From an uncultured Propionibacteriaceae bacterium (lineage in GTDB: Bacteria; Actinomycetota; Actinomycetes; Propionibacteriales; Propionibacteriaceae), in the NCBI GenBank assembly GCA_945911015.1, contig CAMDZW010000013.1, forward strand, positions 1 through 64,000: a DNA stretch of 64,000 bases, read 5' to 3'. The first letter of the stretch is position 1. Every line of letters begins with the position of its first letter. Both the position numbers and the translations under genes were made by a program. This document shows, one piece after another, positions 1 through 8,822 of the stretch. Under the pieces are notes generated by a model, which was given only the letters and a program-made list of their open reading frames with translations, did not search any database and was not told the origin of the DNA.

Positions 1-600
1 CAGGACCGCCGCGACCCGACCGAGGCCTTCCAGGTCGTGGCCTCACTGGTGACGAACAAGGGATCGGCGTGGTCAGCCGCGCACTCCTCGGTGCTCGAGA
101 GTCCGGTTGACCCGCAGTGGGCACCGCCGGGAGCGACGGGGACGCAACCGGTGCAGCTGGGCAGCCAGCCTCCCGCCCCGGCGGTCGTCCCCTCACCGCG
201 CCCGGCCCAGTTTGCGCCGATCCGTGGACCACAGGCGGTCAGCTTCGGTGGTTTCCTGGCCAACCTGACACCGGCGGTGGCCATCACCTTGCTGCTGGGT
301 GGGTTCATCTCCGCCCTGGCGCCGTTGCTGTTCGGCGCCGCCTTCGTGCTGGCCAGCCGGGTCCGACTGGCCCGCACCACGATCCTGCGGGTGTTCACCG
401 GCGGTGCCTCGCTGATCGGACTGGTCGCCTTCATCTCGGTGCTGACCGGGCCCACGCTCGGTGGCTGGTGGAGCGCAGTCGGGCTGACCTCATTGATCGT
501 GAACTGGCTGATCCTGCTGGTCTCGGCCTGGCTGGTGTTGCAGGCCATGCAGAACGGTGAGCAGCCGATGGTGCCGGGACAGCGCCGGTCCACATGGTGA
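1..600 (+). CDS. C-terminal part of a multi-spanning membrane protein (5' truncated)
   Basis: The reading frame is open from base 1, so the gene starts upstream of the window and the ORF-track start at 37 is only an internal GTG. The visible part has a short soluble stretch, then a Pro/Ala-rich linker, then roughly three to four hydrophobic helices (for example LTPAVAITLLLGGFISALAP and VGLTSLIVNWLILLVSAWLV). It ends 4 bases before the preferred start of the next gene, suggesting one transcription unit with the XPB-associated helicase-domain protein. I do not recognise the family. No catalytic motif is visible, and the function is unknown. Confidence 0.7.
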   Translation, partial: QDRRDPTEAFQVVASLVTNKGSAWSAAHSSVLESPVDPQWAPPGATGTQPVQLGSQPPAPAVVPSPRPAQFAPIRGPQAVSFGGFLANLTPAVAITLLLGGFISALAPLLFGAAFVLASRVRLARTTILRVFTGGASLIGLVAFISVLTGPTLGGWWSAVGLTSLIVNWLILLVSAWLVLQAMQNGEQPMVPGQRRSTW

Positions 601-604
601 CCAG

Positions 605-2776
605 GTGACATGGCGCAGCTACGCCGACTGGTGGCGTTCACGGTCGGAGGACGAGCTGATCGACCTGGTCCGACTTCGCCCCGATCTCGCCCATCCGGCC
701 CCGGAGGATCTGGCTGATCTGGCCGCCCGCGCCGCCACCCCGAGTTCGGTGGCCCGCGCAATGCGACACCTCAATGCTTGGCAGTTGGCCGTGCTGGAAG
801 CCATTGTCGCCGGCGGCACGGTCGACGACGCTGCTGTTCTGTTGGCCACCGACCGGTCAACCGTCGCTTCGGCCAGTGCCGATCTGGTCCGTCGAGGTCT
901 GGTCTGGGGCGACGACCAGGTTGTCCGCGAGGCGCGGATCGCGCTCGGCCCCACACCGGGTGGTTTGGCCTCGGCGTCGGCCCAGCCGATGGACGAGGAC
1001 CGGATCGACCGGGCAGTGTCCGACCTGCCGGAGTCGGCGCGGGCCCTGCTGGACCGGCTGGTCTGGGGGCCGCCCACCGGTCGGATCACCGGTGCGGCCA
1101 ACCGCGGCCCTCGGACACCGGTCGGTGTGCTGACCGCTTCCGGTCTGCTGCGGATCCTCGACACCGACACCGTCGAAATCCCTCGTGAGGTGGCCTGGCG
1201 CCTCCGCTCACCGCGCCGCTTGCACCGTGAGGCTGTGTCGCCGACCCCGCCGACGATCAGCTCTGCCGAGACCGACACCCTCGGGCTCACCGGTTTGCGG
1301 GCCAGGCTGTCGGTGCAGACCGCAGTCGCCACAGCGACCGAACTCGTCCATGATGTCGAAGCCTGCGTCGAGTGGGTCGCCGCCCAGGAGCAGGTGGCGA
1401 CGGTGCGCGACGGTGGATTGGCGGCCCGTACGGTTGCTGCCCTGCGCTCGGCCACCGGCCTGGTGGTCGAGCGGGTGTCACTGTGTGTCGAGCTTGCCGC
1501 CGCGGCCGGACTGTTGGCGGCCTCCCACCAGGTGAACGTGACGACCGCGTACGACCTGTGGCTGGCCGCACCGATGGTGGAACGGTGGCAGAGTCTGGTC
1601 CGAGGCTGGCAGACCATGTCCCGGTGGCCCGCCCACGGGATCGTCTCCGGGGGCCACATCCTGGGTGAGGCCGCCGAGTTCGGGCCGGCGCGGGATCTAC
1701 GCGGAGCCACACTGGCCGCGCTGACCGAGGTCGGCCCCGACCGGCAGCTCGTCACCGCCCGCCTGGTGGAGCTGCTGGCCTGGCAACGTCCCGGCCGGTC
1801 CCGGATGCCGTGGCCCCTGCCCGAGCTGGTGGCCGAGCTGTGGACTGAGCTGCACGCGATCGGTCTGCTCCGCGACGAGGGCGTCACGACCGTCCTGCTG
1901 CCGGCCGTGAGCGGCGACGTCCTCCCCACCGAGGTCACCGCTCATTTTGCCGAACCGGTCGCCGAGGTGATCCTGCAGGCCGATCTGACCGCGGTGGCGC
2001 CCGGTCAGCTGACCGCCGATGCAGCCCGGACCCTGCGGCTGTTGGGTGACCAGGAGTCCCGGGGTGCCGGGGCGGTGTTCCGATTCACCGCGGCCAGTGT
2101 GCGGCGCGGTTTCGATGCCGGCTGGTCCGCCGACGAGATCCGGAGCTGGCTCGCCGAGCATTCGGTCACCCCGCTCCCCCAACCCTTGGACTATCTGATC
2201 GACGACACTGCCCGCCTCCACGGGTCGGTTCGCGTGGGAACGGCCTGGTGCTATGTCCGCACCGACGACGAGGCCCAGGCTGCTGCTCTGGTCTCGCGAC
2301 CGGAGGCCCGTGCGCTCGGGCTGCGCCAGATTGCGCCGGGGGTGTTGGTGGCCGATTCCGAGCCCGAGCAGGTGGTGGCCCTGCTGCGCACGCTCGGTCT
2401 GCATCCGGCGGCCGAAGATGCCCAGGGGCGTACGGTGACAGCTCCCGACCCGTTACGGGTGGCGCCACCGTCCCCGTCGCGGGCGCACCGCCCGGTCGAC
2501 ATTGACGAGATCGTCGGCGCCGTGCTGGAACGCGACCGCCACCGGGCGGCGGCGGCCCGCGCAGTGACCGATGCACTCACTGCGGTGCGGACCGCCCACG
2601 CCGATGGCTCGTGGTTGCGGCTCACCTATGTCGGCGACGACGGCACCTCCCACGACACCGTGGCTCGACCGATCACCCTGGGCAGCGGCATCGTACGGAT
2701 CAGTGGTCCCGACGGGACCCGGGTACTTCCCCTGGCCCGGGTGGTCTCTGCGCTGCCGACCGGGCCGCCCCGCTGA
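605..2776 (+). CDS. Helicase-associated domain protein (Helicase_C_3 / XPB-Ssl2 N-terminal-like)
   Basis: A large (about 723 aa) leucine/alanine-rich protein of the actinobacterial family annotated as helicase XPB/Ssl2 N-terminal-domain protein. It has no Walker motifs, so it is not itself an ATPase. The conserved N-terminus (WRSYADWWRSRSEDEL...) and the C-terminal WYL-like end (GSWLRLTYVGDDG...RPITLGSGIVRI) fit the family. In actinobacteria it lies next to the XPB helicase, as here (XPB starts at 3744), which suggests a partner or regulator in DNA repair or transcription; that role is inference. The ORF track starts at GTG 557, inside the previous gene. GTG 605 gives the usual N-terminus and avoids the overlap. 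Confidence 0.8.
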   Translation: MTWRSYADWWRSRSEDELIDLVRLRPDLAHPAPEDLADLAARAATPSSVARAMRHLNAWQLAVLEAIVAGGTVDDAAVLLATDRSTVASASADLVRRGLVWGDDQVVREARIALGPTPGGLASASAQPMDEDRIDRAVSDLPESARALLDRLVWGPPTGRITGAANRGPRTPVGVLTASGLLRILDTDTVEIPREVAWRLRSPRRLHREAVSPTPPTISSAETDTLGLTGLRARLSVQTAVATATELVHDVEACVEWVAAQEQVATVRDGGLAARTVAALRSATGLVVERVSLCVELAAAAGLLAASHQVNVTTAYDLWLAAPMVERWQSLVRGWQTMSRWPAHGIVSGGHILGEAAEFGPARDLRGATLAALTEVGPDRQLVTARLVELLAWQRPGRSRMPWPLPELVAELWTELHAIGLLRDEGVTTVLLPAVSGDVLPTEVTAHFAEPVAEVILQADLTAVAPGQLTADAARTLRLLGDQESRGAGAVFRFTAASVRRGFDAGWSADEIRSWLAEHSVTPLPQPLDYLIDDTARLHGSVRVGTAWCYVRTDDEAQAAALVSRPEARALGLRQIAPGVLVADSEPEQVVALLRTLGLHPAAEDAQGRTVTAPDPLRVAPPSPSRAHRPVDIDEIVGAVLERDRHRAAAARAVTDALTAVRTAHADGSWLRLTYVGDDGTSHDTVARPITLGSGIVRISGPDGTRVLPLARVVSALPTGPPR

Positions 2777-2837
2777 TCTGCAAACCGCCCGCTCCTCACA
2801 CCGTGGCCGTTTTCGCAGAGCACGTAGACTCGCGAGC

Positions 2838-3713
2838 GTGAAGCCCGAGACCATACGCCGCATCCTTGTGGTCGGCGTGTGCTTTCTCGGGGTCCTGATG
2901 CTCCATCTGTGGCCCGCAGACGCCCAGTCGCCCAGCGGTCTGCCGCGTGAGCCGACGCCGACCCGTTCCCCCCAGGTCGACCCGACCCCGGCCGACACAC
3001 CAACACCGTCGCCGTCGACGCAGCCGTCCGCATCGGATCGGAGTGAACCCCCCGCGGACCCGCCGAAGACCCACCGCCCGTGGAACCCCGACGAACGCTG
3101 GAACACCCGGCAGCCCCAGCCGCCGCGGACCTCCGAACCGAGCGACCAGCCCACGGACCCGACCGACCCGCCGAGCCGGGAGCCGTCGGAACCGCCGTCC
3201 CGCACGCCAAGCGATGAGCCGTCGGAACCGTCGTCGCCGCCTCCGTCGACGCCACCGACGGACCCGCCGACTTCAGAACCGACCGATCCGCCCACCTCCG
3301 AGCCACCGCCGACGACCGATCCGCCCACCGACCCCCCGACTACCGACCCACCGGATCTCTTGCCTCCCCCTGACTATGAGTTGACCGAGACCGAGGACGG
3401 CGGCTGGGTGCTCACCTGGTCGCCCGTCGAAGGGGCCGACGCGTACTACCTCTACGTGAAGGACCCCGACGGCAATGAGGATCTCGTCGGCGGCGAGGAC
3501 TTCACCTATGTGGTCAAGCCGGACACGGTGTCGATCAGCCTCCATGCGGTGTCCGACGGCAAGGCCGGGACCCCGGCCAAGATCAAAATTCCGCCGACCG
3601 AGGGTGGCGGGGACTCTGGCGACGGGGAATCTGGTGACGGGGAATCTGGTGGCGGGGACTCCGGTGACGGGGACTCCGGCAGAGAACCCGGCGATCCCAC
3701 CCCCACTCTCTGA
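2838..3713 (+). CDS. Secreted Pro-rich protein with a fibronectin III-like domain
   Basis: About 291 aa from GTG 2838; the longer ORF-track start lies inside the upstream gene. Residues 1-25 form a signal peptide or membrane anchor (IRRILVVGVCFLGVLMLHLW). Residues ~30-175 are a low-complexity Pro/Thr/Ser/Asp/Glu stalk (repeats like SEPTDPPTSEPP). Residues ~180-245 resemble a single FnIII-like beta-sandwich (WVLTWSPVEGADAYYLYV). The C-terminal tail is an acidic Gly/Ser/Asp repeat. No catalytic residues and no sorting signal are seen. It sits between the two XPB-locus genes on the same strand, but a surface protein has no obvious link to DNA repair. Function unknown. Confidence 0.65.
   Translation: MKPETIRRILVVGVCFLGVLMLHLWPADAQSPSGLPREPTPTRSPQVDPTPADTPTPSPSTQPSASDRSEPPADPPKTHRPWNPDERWNTRQPQPPRTSEPSDQPTDPTDPPSREPSEPPSRTPSDEPSEPSSPPPSTPPTDPPTSEPTDPPTSEPPPTTDPPTDPPTTDPPDLLPPPDYELTETEDGGWVLTWSPVEGADAYYLYVKDPDGNEDLVGGEDFTYVVKPDTVSISLHAVSDGKAGTPAKIKIPPTEGGGDSGDGESGDGESGGGDSGDGDSGREPGDPTPTL
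3606..3680 (+). repeat. Five 15-bp tandem repeats in coding sequence
   Basis: Five consecutive 15-bp units of the form GRCGGGGAMTCYGGY run in frame and encode five (G/D)G(D/E)SG pentapeptides at the C-terminus of the Pro-rich secreted protein. Two neighbouring units are identical, so copy number may vary by slippage without breaking the frame. Confidence 0.8.
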
Positions 3714-3743
3714 CCTTTTTCGTCCTCCGGAAGGAGACCTTGC

Positions 3744-5381
3744 ATGCCCGGACCCCTCGTGGTGCAGTCCGATCGCACCCTCCTGTTGGAGGTTGACCAT
3801 GATGACGCCGGTCAGTGTCGGATTGACATCGCCCCCTTTGCCGAGTTGGAACGCGCCCCCGAACACATCCACACCTATCGGATCACCCCACTCGGGTTGT
3901 GGAATGCCCGCGCAGCCGGCCACGACGCCGAGCAGGTCGTCGACACCCTGCTGCGGCACAGCCGTTACCCGGTGCCGCCCTCGCTGCTGATCGACATCGC
4001 CGAGACGATGGACCGTTACGGACGGCTCCGCATCGAGCAGCATCCGACCCACGGTCTGGTGCTGGTCTCGACCGATCTCGCGGTCCTCACCGAGGTGCTG
4101 CGCTCGGCCAAGGTGAAGGGGCTGGTCGGTTCCCGCATCGACGAGCACACCGTGGCGGTTCATCCGTCCGAACGTGGCCATCTCAAGCAGGTGCTGTTGA
4201 AGCTCGGCTGGCCCGCTGAGGACCTGGCCGGCTACGTCGACGGCGAGGCGCACGCGATCGAGCTCGACACCCGAGGGTGGCAGCTGCGGCCCTACCAGCG
4301 GCTCGCGGCCGAAGGGTTCTGGCACGGTGGGTCGGGAGTGGTCGTCCTTCCCTGTGGGGCAGGCAAGACTCTGGTCGGTGCTGCGTCGATGGCCCTGGCC
4401 GGAGCCACCACCTTGATCCTGGTCACCAACACCGTGTCAGCCCGCCAGTGGAAGACCGAACTCGTGGCCCGTACCTCCCTCACCGAGGACGAGATCGGCG
4501 AGTACTCCGGATCGAAGAAGGAGATCCGCCCGGTCACCATCGCGACCTACCAGGTGATCACCACCAAACGCAACGGGATCCACCCGCACCTCGAACTGTT
4601 CAGCGCCCGCGACTGGGGCCTGGTGATCTACGACGAGGTCCACCTCCTGCCAGCCCCGGTGTTCCGGATGACCGCCGATCTGCAGGCCCGTCGCCGCCTC
4701 GGTCTGACCGCAACCCTGGTCCGCGAGGACGGTCGCGAAGGTGATGTCTTCTCCTTGATCGGGCCGAAGCGTTTCGATGCCCCGTGGAAGGACATCGAGG
4801 ACCAGGGCTGGATCGCACCGGCCGACTGTGTCGAGGTCCGGGTCACCCTGACCGACTCCGAACGGATGACCTACGCGGTCGCCGAGCCGGATGTGAAGTA
4901 TCGGTTGGCCGCATCCGCGGAGTCGAAGACCGAGGCCGCGATCGAGCTGGTGCACGCCCATGCGGGGGTGCCACGACTGGTCATCGGCCAGTACGTCGAT
5001 CAGCTCGACGAGTTGGCCGAACGCCTCGACGCGCCGCTGATCAAGGGCGACACACCCAACTCACGACGACAGCAGCTCTTCGAGCAGTTCCGTACCGGCG
5101 CGATCGATCTGTTGGTGGTCAGCAAGGTCGCCAACTTCTCGATCGACCTGCCGTCGGCGCAGATCGCGATCCAGGTGTCCGGCGCATTCGGGTCGCGCCA
5201 GGAGGAGGCTCAACGTCTGGGCCGGATCCTTCGCCCCAAGGCTGACGGCGTCACCGCTCGCTTCTATGCCGTCGTCTCCCGCGACACCGTCGATGCCGAT
5301 TTTGCCCAACACCGGCAGCGATTCCTCGCCGAGCAGGGCTATGCCTACCGGATCATCGACGCCGAGGAGATCCCCGGCTGA
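3744..5381 (+). CDS. DNA repair helicase XPB (SF2)
   Basis: A 545-aa superfamily 2 helicase of the bacterial/archaeal XPB family. Walker A is VLPCGAGKTL (residues ~206-215), the DExH box is YDEVHLLP (~297), and the XPB-specific RED motif is seen in TLVREDGREGD (~331). Motifs V and VI (LVVSKVANFSIDLP and QEEAQRLGRILRP) are in the C-terminal RecA lobe. The N-terminal ~170 residues are the damage-recognition-like region. A strong Shine-Dalgarno (GGAAGGAGACC) precedes the ATG. XPB unwinds DNA in an ATP-dependent 3'-5' manner. In actinobacteria its exact repair pathway is unclear. It is preceded by the helicase-associated-domain protein. Confidence 0.93.
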   Translation: MPGPLVVQSDRTLLLEVDHDDAGQCRIDIAPFAELERAPEHIHTYRITPLGLWNARAAGHDAEQVVDTLLRHSRYPVPPSLLIDIAETMDRYGRLRIEQHPTHGLVLVSTDLAVLTEVLRSAKVKGLVGSRIDEHTVAVHPSERGHLKQVLLKLGWPAEDLAGYVDGEAHAIELDTRGWQLRPYQRLAAEGFWHGGSGVVVLPCGAGKTLVGAASMALAGATTLILVTNTVSARQWKTELVARTSLTEDEIGEYSGSKKEIRPVTIATYQVITTKRNGIHPHLELFSARDWGLVIYDEVHLLPAPVFRMTADLQARRRLGLTATLVREDGREGDVFSLIGPKRFDAPWKDIEDQGWIAPADCVEVRVTLTDSERMTYAVAEPDVKYRLAASAESKTEAAIELVHAHAGVPRLVIGQYVDQLDELAERLDAPLIKGDTPNSRRQQLFEQFRTGAIDLLVVSKVANFSIDLPSAQIAIQVSGAFGSRQEEAQRLGRILRPKADGVTARFYAVVSRDTVDADFAQHRQRFLAEQGYAYRIIDAEEIPG

Positions 5382-5388
5382 TCCCCGT

Positions 5389-5745
5389 TCAGGAGGCCAG
5401 GAAGGGGGCGACCCGGTCCTTCGGTCGGCCGATGATGGCCCGGGACCGGCTCACCAGCACGGGTCGCTGCATCAACTCCGGATGGGCCACGAGCACCGCG
5501 ACGACCTGGTCGTCGCTGGCCACGTCGTCATCGCCCAACCCGAGTCGGGCAAAGGCGGCGTCACGCCGTACGAGATCAGTGACAGGGTCCTCGAGCTTGG
5601 CGATCAGGTCCCGCAACGCCGGCTCGTCGAGTGGTGTCCTCAGATAGGCCACGATGTCGACCTCGACGCCGGCCCGCTCGGCCTCGGCCAGGGCATGCCG
5701 AGAGGTGGAGCACCTGGGATTGTGCAGGATCGTCACGTCAGCCAT
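5389..5745 (-). CDS. ArsC/Spx-family reductase-like protein
   Basis: A 118-aa thioredoxin-fold protein of the ArsC family. The N-terminal HNPRCSTSR carries the single catalytic Cys (residue ~12) seen in glutaredoxin-coupled arsenate reductases. The C-terminal LVSRSRAIIGRP matches the conserved basic region that binds the oxyanion. The length is typical for ArsC. It converges with the XPB gene and sits 9 bp downstream of the pyruvyl transferase gene on its own strand. No ars regulator or arsenite pump is nearby, so the substrate may be arsenate or another oxyanion. Confidence 0.8.
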   Translation of the reverse strand: MADVTILHNPRCSTSRHALAEAERAGVEVDIVAYLRTPLDEPALRDLIAKLEDPVTDLVRRDAAFARLGLGDDDVASDDQVVAVLVAHPELMQRPVLVSRSRAIIGRPKDRVAPFLAS

Positions 5746-5754
5746 GAGCCCAGC

Positions 5755-7056
5755 CTAACGCTGCACCGCCGCCGCCACGTCCCACACCTGACGGGCACGC
5801 TCGGCCAACTGTGCTCGTACGGTGTCACGGACCGTCGCCAGCCGGTCGCGTTCAGCCTCGGCCTGGTCGAGAAGCGACCACACCGTGTCGTGGAGCCGCT
5901 CGGCGGCATCGGGCCAGGCGCTCTCCACGACCCGGTCCCCCAGGCCGATGTCATGCCACATCTGCCCCTTGACCGTCTCGGTCGGGAGCCGGTGGTAGAC
6001 CATCGGAATCCCTTGCACCACAGCCAGGAAGGGCGAGTGGCAGTGCATGCTCACCATCGCGACACAGCGGCCGAAGACGGCGAAGGCCTCATGCGGCAGC
6101 CAGCGGTCGTCGACGACCTTCACCGAGGCGCGCACATCCTCGGGCAGTCGGGGCAGCACCACCTCCTTGGCGGTCTCGACCTCGTGCCCCATCTCCGGGC
6201 ACAACAGCACCTGCAGGTCCCGGTCGCGGACCAGTGACACGATGAGCGCCACCACCGGTCCGAGATCGTTGTCCTCATTGGCCTCGCTCTCGGCGAGTCG
6301 CCGTCGGTCCTCGGCACTGGGCCCGTTGGGGTTGTTTCGTCCGTACGGGGCATGCCTCACCCGCGGCACCACCGCCACGACCGGTCGATCATCCAATCCG
6401 GCCGAGGCCCACAGGCGATCGGCATAGGACGAGTCGGCCCAGTCAAAACCGAAGAAGGCGTCCGGACTGAACTCGGCCTCACATCCCTGTCCACACAGAT
6501 ATTCCTCGCTCAGCGAGTCTCGGCAATACAGGAACGAGGCACCGTGGGCGACCTGACGCTGCACCCCGGACAGGCGGTCCACGCTGGCGAACTCGGCGAC
6601 ATGGTCAGCCAGCTCGGCCAACGTCCCGCCGCTCTCGTACGGGGTTCCATCGGCGAGCGTCATGCCACCTGAGGGCAGCAGCGGATCACTGGTCACCCCG
6701 AAGAAGCCGTACGGCCTGCCGGTGTAGGTCTGCCAGCCGGCAACCTCGCCGGCTCTCAGCAGACTGGGCCCCGAACCGTGCACCAACACCTCGGCCCGCT
6801 CCATGGCCGCGCGGAGCTCCTCGGTGCTCGGCACACCGTCGGGCCCGAGCTCACCGTCGACGTGGTCAAAGTCGGGGAACGCTGCGCGGAGAAAGGAAAG
6901 TTCGCGATCGTTGAAGGGCCGTTTGGGCCACACGGTCACCGTCGCTCCTGATGGCGCCTCCCGCTGCAGCACGCGCAGTGCGCTGGGGGTGTGCCCGTAG
7001 TCGCCGATGTTGCTTGCACTGCCCGTCGTGCTCAGCAGCAGATACGGTCTGCCCAT
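5755..7056 (-). CDS. Polysaccharide pyruvyl transferase family protein
   Basis: 433 aa, matching the PS_pyruv_trans family, which adds ketal-linked pyruvate to surface glycans (WcaK/CsaB relatives). The N-terminus LLLSTTGSASNIGDYGHTPS contains the family's xxNxGDxx signature. The C-terminal half has SMHCHSPFLAVVQGIPMVYH, the usual His-containing acceptor/donor region. No signal peptide is present, so it is cytoplasmic. No capsule or exopolysaccharide cluster is adjacent; its only same-strand neighbour is the ArsC-like gene. The acceptor polymer is unknown. Confidence 0.8.
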   Translation of the reverse strand: MGRPYLLLSTTGSASNIGDYGHTPSALRVLQREAPSGATVTVWPKRPFNDRELSFLRAAFPDFDHVDGELGPDGVPSTEELRAAMERAEVLVHGSGPSLLRAGEVAGWQTYTGRPYGFFGVTSDPLLPSGGMTLADGTPYESGGTLAELADHVAEFASVDRLSGVQRQVAHGASFLYCRDSLSEEYLCGQGCEAEFSPDAFFGFDWADSSYADRLWASAGLDDRPVVAVVPRVRHAPYGRNNPNGPSAEDRRRLAESEANEDNDLGPVVALIVSLVRDRDLQVLLCPEMGHEVETAKEVVLPRLPEDVRASVKVVDDRWLPHEAFAVFGRCVAMVSMHCHSPFLAVVQGIPMVYHRLPTETVKGQMWHDIGLGDRVVESAWPDAAERLHDTVWSLLDQAEAERDRLATVRDTVRAQLAERARQVWDVAAAVQR

Positions 7057-7101
7057 GGCAGCATCCTTCCCATCGGATCAGCCGGTGTCTAGGCTGTGTC
7101 C

Positions 7102-7782
7102 ATGATTCGCATCCTCAGCGGCGCCGGTCGGTACGCCGATCCGTGGCACCCCTTCCTGGTCACGACGGCGGGGATTGCCTCCGTTGCGGCTGAGCTCGAC
7201 CTCGACCACGAGGCCGCCGATGTCACCCCGGACACCCTCGGCGATCTCGACGGCGTCGACATCCTGGTGGTCAACGTGGGCGGTGGTGGGCCCCATGCGG
7301 AATTGCCGCAGGACCGTGCCTGGGCCGATGCCTTCGCTGCCGCTGAGGCCTGGCTGCGGATGGGCGGGGCCATGTTGGCCACCCACCAGGCGACCAATGG
7401 CTTCCCGGACTGGCCCGGCTACCGTGAACTGCTCGGCGGAGAGTGGATCCCCGGCACCTCGATGCACCCGAAGATCGGTGATGCCGAGTTCACTGCCCGT
7501 CCCGGTGCGGAGTCTGATCCCTTGCTGGCCGGACTTCCCGGCGCCCCGCAGGCTCCGACCGTCACCGCCTGGGATGAACGCTACTCACATCTGGTGATGC
7601 GCCCGGACTCCCAGATCCTGTTGGAACATCACCTCGACGGCGTTGCCCAACCGGTCGTGTGGCGCAGCGGCGCCGAGGGCACCGCGATCCTGGTCGATGC
7701 CTTGGGCCACGGCGCCGAGTCCTACGAGTCGCCGAGTCGCCGGGCCCTGATCGCGGCCGAGCTCACCGAGCTCGCCGGCTGA
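7102..7782 (+). CDS. ThuA-like (class I glutamine amidotransferase-fold) protein
   Basis: 226 aa from ATG 7102 (the track begins two codons earlier at a GTG). The protein has the ThuA flavodoxin-like fold: ILSGAGRYADPWHPF at the start, DILVVNVGGGG in the middle, GAMLATHQATNGFPD in place of the nucleophile elbow, and a late WDERYSHL. ThuA-like proteins lie in sugar utilisation pathways (trehalose/keto-sugar use is the named precedent), but no catalytic role is settled. It diverges from the pyruvyl transferase gene and converges with the NUDIX gene, so it is probably monocistronic. Confidence 0.75.
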   Translation: MIRILSGAGRYADPWHPFLVTTAGIASVAAELDLDHEAADVTPDTLGDLDGVDILVVNVGGGGPHAELPQDRAWADAFAAAEAWLRMGGAMLATHQATNGFPDWPGYRELLGGEWIPGTSMHPKIGDAEFTARPGAESDPLLAGLPGAPQAPTVTAWDERYSHLVMRPDSQILLEHHLDGVAQPVVWRSGAEGTAILVDALGHGAESYESPSRRALIAAELTELAG

Positions 7783-7789
7783 GGGAGGC

Positions 7790-8341
7790 TCAGCTGACCG
7801 GGAGGGTGGACTCTTCCTGCTCACCCAGCTCGGCCAGAGCGAGATCCCCGGCCAGCACCCGATCGACGAGCTCGGGCAGACAGGACGGCCACAACCAGGC
7901 ATCGCCGGCGCCGAGTTCACTGCGGGTCCACCACCGATGCCCGGTGAGGGTGAGCTGTTCCTCCTCGGTGTGCCCGGCGATGTCGACGGTGAAGGGCTCG
8001 ACCCGGACGGCATAGAAGGTCTCGGAGACGATGTCGACGATCTGGTCCGAATAGCCGTGGACGACATGGCGGTGCGCGATCGGCCCGAGCAGGTCCGCCT
8101 CGGCGATCTCGGCGCCGGTCTCCTCGTGCACCTCGCGGACGGCGGTCTGCGATTCGGTCTCGCCGGGATCGATCCCGCCACCGGGGACGACCCACCAGGT
8201 CCGTTCGGGCAGCCCCGGGTCGGAGTCGTTGAACAACAGGATGCGTTCGTCGGTGTCAATCATCACCACCCGGACAGTGCTGCGGGTGATGACCTCCCGA
8301 TCAGCGGGCGCGGGCACGGGGGCATGCGTTCGGCGACTCAC
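7790..8341 (-). CDS. NUDIX hydrolase
   Basis: About 183 aa. The complete Nudix box GGGIDPGETESQTAVREVHEETG supplies the metal-binding glutamates for hydrolysis of a nucleoside diphosphate linked to another moiety. The substrate cannot be read from sequence. The ORF track starts at 8374, which would overlap the divergent MazG-like gene (start 8373). The GTG at 8341 leaves a 31-bp promoter gap and keeps the whole fold, so it is preferred, but ATG 8374 or 8371 remains possible. The region between the two genes holds no obvious SD, so one or both may be leaderless. Confidence 0.85.
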   Translation of the reverse strand: MSRRTHAPVPAPADREVITRSTVRVVMIDTDERILLFNDSDPGLPERTWWVVPGGGIDPGETESQTAVREVHEETGAEIAEADLLGPIAHRHVVHGYSDQIVDIVSETFYAVRVEPFTVDIAGHTEEEQLTLTGHRWWTRSELGAGDAWLWPSCLPELVDRVLAGDLALAELGEQEESTLPVS

Positions 8342-8372
8342 AGCACCAGCGTAGGGGTTAGGGTTGGGCATC

Positions 8373-8822
8373 ATGGACGGACGTGACCCAGAAGCCCTCG
8401 TACGGGAGTTCCACCAGACCTATGCGATGCCGATCGCCGAGGATGCGCCGAGTGTGGATCGCGAACGCATCCACATGCGGATGGCCTTGATCGCCGAAGA
8501 GTTCAGCGAACTCATGACCGCGGTGTACGGGGAACGTGCCGGCCAGCTCGTGGACGAGGCGTTCGGCGCCGCCGTCGCCACCGACGACCACAGCCGCGAC
8601 GTGGTCGAGACCGCTGACGCCCTGGGCGACCTGGTCTATGTCATCTACGGGATGGCGCTGGAGACCGGGATCCCGCTGCCGGCAGTCCTGGCCCAGATCC
8701 AGGCCTCCAACCTGTCCAAGCTCGGGGCCGACGGCACACCGATCTATCGCGAGGACGGCAAGGTCCTCAAGGGGCCGGGGTTCTTCCCACCCGACATCGC
8801 CGCTGTGCTCGATCAGGCCTGA
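8373..8822 (+). CDS. MazG-like NTP pyrophosphohydrolase (PRA-PH superfamily)
   Basis: 149 aa, all-alpha NTP-PPase fold. The metal-binding signature is LIAEEFSELMTA followed by ETADALGDLVYVIYG, the EExxE...ExxD arrangement of MazG/phosphoribosyl-ATP pyrophosphohydrolases. The C-terminal SNLSKLGADGTPIYREDGKV...GPGFFPPDI segment is characteristic of stand-alone actinobacterial and phage homologues that hydrolyse (d)NTPs or phosphoribosyl-ATP-like compounds. It has no his-operon context, so a house-cleaning role is more likely than histidine synthesis. Its 3' end overlaps the convergent next gene by 10 bp. Confidence 0.8.
   Translation: MDGRDPEALVREFHQTYAMPIAEDAPSVDRERIHMRMALIAEEFSELMTAVYGERAGQLVDEAFGAAVATDDHSRDVVETADALGDLVYVIYGMALETGIPLPAVLAQIQASNLSKLGADGTPIYREDGKVLKGPGFFPPDIAAVLDQA

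Noticed and set aside
619-1938. 439-aa minus-strand ORF opposite the helicase-associated gene
   Set aside because: Ser/Arg/Thr-rich translation typical of an antisense shadow in high-GC DNA, wholly inside a well-supported gene.
3121-3360. Possible CRISPR-like or intergenic repeat because of recurring CCGACC/CCGCC motifs
   Set aside because: The repetition is the in-frame coding of a Pro/Thr/Asp/Glu-rich stalk, with no spacer-repeat structure.
5389-5745. Arsenic resistance operon
   Set aside because: Only the single ArsC/Spx-like gene is present, and the ArsR-type gene at 49 kb lacks metal-binding cysteines and controls an MFS gene.
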